The notes below the pieces were generated by a model. That model did not search any database. It saw only the letters and a list, made by a program, of their open reading frames with translations, and was not told the DNA's origin. A program made the translations under genes and the position numbers. From assembly GCA_021798235.1 (NCBI GenBank), contig JAJZMO010000180.1, positions 5,867 through 13,724 of the forward strand: a DNA stretch of 7,858 nt, read 5' to 3'. This DNA comes from Acidobacteriota bacterium (GTDB taxonomy: Bacteria > Acidobacteriota > Terriglobia > Terriglobales > Acidobacteriaceae). How positions within the stretch are numbered: the first letter of the stretch is position 1; every line of letters begins with the position of its first letter. This document shows, piece after piece, positions 6,384-7,858 of this stretch.

Positions 6384-7563
6384 ACTGGAACTTCCGCAGC
6401 ATGCTTTCACCGCTTCCATTCTCAAAATTCTTGAGCGCCATTTTCACGAATACGCTCAAGATATTCTTGGGACTAGCACTCTCCTGGGGTATCTAAACCA
6501 CAAGACCAGAGCTGCGAACCTAGGCTCCAAAGCGCGCGGGGCATTTGCGAACCACTACGCCCTCTACGTTGTGGTTGAGGATTACATACAGAAAGGCTTT
6601 TACAGCGGCGAAGCCAAATTTCCCTATTCAGAATACGAGGGTGCGCGGTTCTCGGACTTATTTCACCGGCAGCGAGAATTACCGTTCGGCGCGAAGCTCC
6701 AAAACCATGCGCTTAACTCCCGCCTGAATGACGAATTCAAGAAGTTCTATCCAACGGTAGGCAAACCGCCAATCGTCCGAGACGTAGCAACGCAGCGTTA
6801 CTGGATACAGGAAGACCTGCTATTAATCCAAATCCGCTGCAAAGATGGAAAGGACGTTACGTTCAACATAGCCCCCGTCGTCATCGAAATCATAGATGCT
6901 TACGTTGCGACGAAACTGGCGGCTTTTAAAAATTTTCTCGATACCTGCCGAAAAATTTCCAAGCTTGGCGAAGAAGACCCGAAGCATGCCGTGGAATTTG
7001 TCTTCGAGCAGTTACAGCCAAATGTTGATGCGCGGGTTTTCGAAATCGTCAGCTATGCAGTTTTGAAAGCGAAGTATGGACTTGAAACTGTTTGGATAGG
7101 AGAAACAAAAGAGAACGTTGCGGAGGAGGTGTTGGCACTCTACAAAACTGGCCGTACAAACGCGAACGACGGCGGCATTGACTTTGTGATGAAGCCCTTG
7201 GGGAGATTCTTCCAAGTTACTGAAACGATAGACGCAAACAAGTATTTCCTCGACATTGACAAAGTGCAGCGGTTCCCGATTACGTTTGTCGTGAAGGCGG
7301 CCGACACCGAAGAACAGATCCGAGCAGCGATTCGCGAGCAAGCAATTGCAAAATACAAGATCGAGGCCGTCGTTAACTCTTACATGAAGGCCGTCGAGGA
7401 GATTATCAACGTCGTGGACCTTGTAAAAGCATTCGATGAAGTGGTTAAGTCCGGACGACTGCAAGATGTGATGGACGAGATTATCCTCCAAAGCAAAATG
7501 GAATTCAACTACAACGATGAAGACGAAGATGGCAACGGTATCGAGCAATTGCTCGATACGTAA
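6376..7563 (+). CDS. Probable type II restriction endonuclease partner of the methyltransferase
   Basis: A 395-residue soluble protein with no signal or membrane segment. The core looks like a PD-(D/E)XK nuclease. A helix carries E223 (FEIVSYAVL), then NDGGIDF with D269 is followed ten residues later by FFQVTE (278-283), giving D269-x10-Q280-x-T282. The usual lysine of the last motif is absent, so the active-site reading is tentative. The N-terminal part (1-210) matches nothing I recognise and may hold DNA recognition. The C-terminus is acidic (about 380-386). The start ATG at 6376 lies inside the last codons of the methyltransferase (8-nt overlap) with a weak GGGA 7 nt upstream; in-frame ATGs at 6322 and 6337 lie deeper in that gene. 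Position right behind a DNA methyltransferase is the strongest evidence for function. No controller (C) protein gene is seen, so methylation-first order and coupled low expression may protect the host. Confidence 0.78.
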   Translation: MAKLELPQHAFTASILKILERHFHEYAQDILGTSTLLGYLNHKTRAANLGSKARGAFANHYALYVVVEDYIQKGFYSGEAKFPYSEYEGARFSDLFHRQRELPFGAKLQNHALNSRLNDEFKKFYPTVGKPPIVRDVATQRYWIQEDLLLIQIRCKDGKDVTFNIAPVVIEIIDAYVATKLAAFKNFLDTCRKISKLGEEDPKHAVEFVFEQLQPNVDARVFEIVSYAVLKAKYGLETVWIGETKENVAEEVLALYKTGRTNANDGGIDFVMKPLGRFFQVTETIDANKYFLDIDKVQRFPITFVVKAADTEEQIRAAIREQAIAKYKIEAVVNSYMKAVEEIINVVDLVKAFDEVVKSGRLQDVMDEIILQSKMEFNYNDEDEDGNGIEQLLDT

Positions 7564-7593
7564 CCCCTGCTTTCCTACCCGCCCTGTCTCAAA

Positions 7594-7764
7594 ATGGGTA
7601 AATTTCTGGACGAAATACGGGGGCGCTTAAATAGCAGGCTTGCACGCCTCGAAAACGTGATGCGGAACAGGTGGGGGCAGAGAGCAGCCCTGTGGAATTT
7701 GAAGCTGAACTACCACCCTCGGCTGTGGATACTTGCGCAACCTGCGCTCGAAGTGACAAGGTAA
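7594..7764 (+). CDS. Weak hypothetical ORF, 56 codons
   Basis: An open frame from ATG 7594 to TAA 7762-7764 encodes a basic 56-residue peptide with Arg-rich and Trp-containing stretches (MGKFLDEIRGRLNSRLARL at the start). It begins 30 nt after the endonuclease stop. No Shine-Dalgarno precedes it and I recognise no family. It could be a small accessory protein, the remnant of a longer gene, or chance. Confidence 0.2.
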   Translation: MGKFLDEIRGRLNSRLARLENVMRNRWGQRAALWNLKLNYHPRLWILAQPALEVTR

Positions 7765-7770
7765 AGAGAG

Positions 7771-7812
7771 GGCGCAGGGATGGATCGCAGAAATGCCGAG
7801 CCATCCTGCGCC
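7771..7812. other. Strong imperfect hairpin with 12-bp stem
   Basis: GGCGCAGGGATGG (7771-7783) pairs with CCATCCTGCGCC (7801-7812) over 12 bp with one bulged G, around a 17-nt loop. No T run follows on the plus strand. The right arm can instead use CCATCC (7801-7806) to pair with GGATGG (7821-7826), so two exclusive structures are possible just before the next probable start codon at 7831. Confidence 0.6.
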
Positions 7813-7830
7813 AGATGTGAGGATGGATTG

Positions 7831-7858
7831 ATGAGCGAGCTGGTTCGTTTGTGCGCCG
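7831..7858 (+). CDS. Start of an unidentified gene cut by the window edge
   Basis: ATG at 7831 has GAGG (7819-7822) 8 nt upstream and stays open to the end of the window, reading MSELVRLCA. A longer in-frame start at 7780 adds 17 residues containing CARC, with AGGG directly before it. If the longer form is real, the Cys pattern (CxxC, then Cys eleven residues later) could be part of a metal-binding motif. Too little is present to name a product. Confidence 0.35.

Noticed and set aside
6961..6966. AAGCTT (HindIII site) inside the endonuclease gene as evidence about specificity
   Set aside because: A single site in 7.9 kb is the chance expectation. It says little, and the methyltransferase resembles YhdJ (ATGCAT) in any case.
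7576..7605. TACCC/GGGTA inverted arms after the endonuclease stop as a terminator
   Set aside because: Only 5 bp around a 15-nt loop, followed by a short mixed AATTT rather than a T run; too weak to call.
7589..7804. 71-codon minus-strand frame at the right end
   Set aside because: Serine-rich with no recognisable motif, overlaps the hairpin at 7771-7812, and has no convincing ribosome site.

Overview
The window looks like a bacterial chromosome segment, most likely from an Acidobacteriota (Terriglobia-type) organism. This is an inference from the GC-rich codon use on the left, the three-subunit molybdenum hydroxylase with a Tat-exported iron-sulfur subunit, and the YIP1-family membrane protein. 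No rRNA, tRNA or other taxonomic marker is present, so the assignment is tentative.

Left half (1-4097, minus strand): a tightly packed operon for a periplasmic xanthine-oxidase-family aldehyde oxidoreductase of the PaoABC (YagTSR) type. Transcription runs right to left: [2Fe-2S] subunit with a twin-arginine signal (paoA-like), then the molybdenum cofactor subunit (paoC-like), then the FAD subunit (paoB-like). The gaps are 12 nt and then a 4-nt ATGA overlap, so translation is probably coupled. Electrons would pass from the Mo site to two [2Fe-2S] clusters, then to FAD, possibly with the extra iron-sulfur cluster of the PaoB loop. A divergent 341-nt intergenic region (4098-4438) holds a plausible promoter for this operon, a long leader and several inverted repeats.

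Middle (4439-5191, plus strand): one gene for a five-helix YIP1-family membrane protein, starting with GTG. It is followed by about 310 nt of non-coding DNA (5192-5501) containing a nested stem-loop and a cluster of short direct and inverted repeats that resembles a degraded insertion-sequence end.

Right half (5502-7563, plus strand): a two-gene restriction-modification module. The first gene is a beta-class adenine-N6 DNA methyltransferase very close to E. coli YhdJ (M.EcoKII, ATGCAT). The second, overlapping it by 8 nt, is a 395-residue protein with a degenerate PD-(D/E)XK-like core, best explained as the cognate restriction endonuclease. Sampled lines here are about 47-50% GC, against 53-77% in three lines sampled from the molybdoenzyme operon, which fits horizontal acquisition. 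The last 295 nt hold no certain gene: a weak 56-codon ORF, a strong imperfect hairpin with a competing alternative pairing, and the probable start of another gene running off the right edge.
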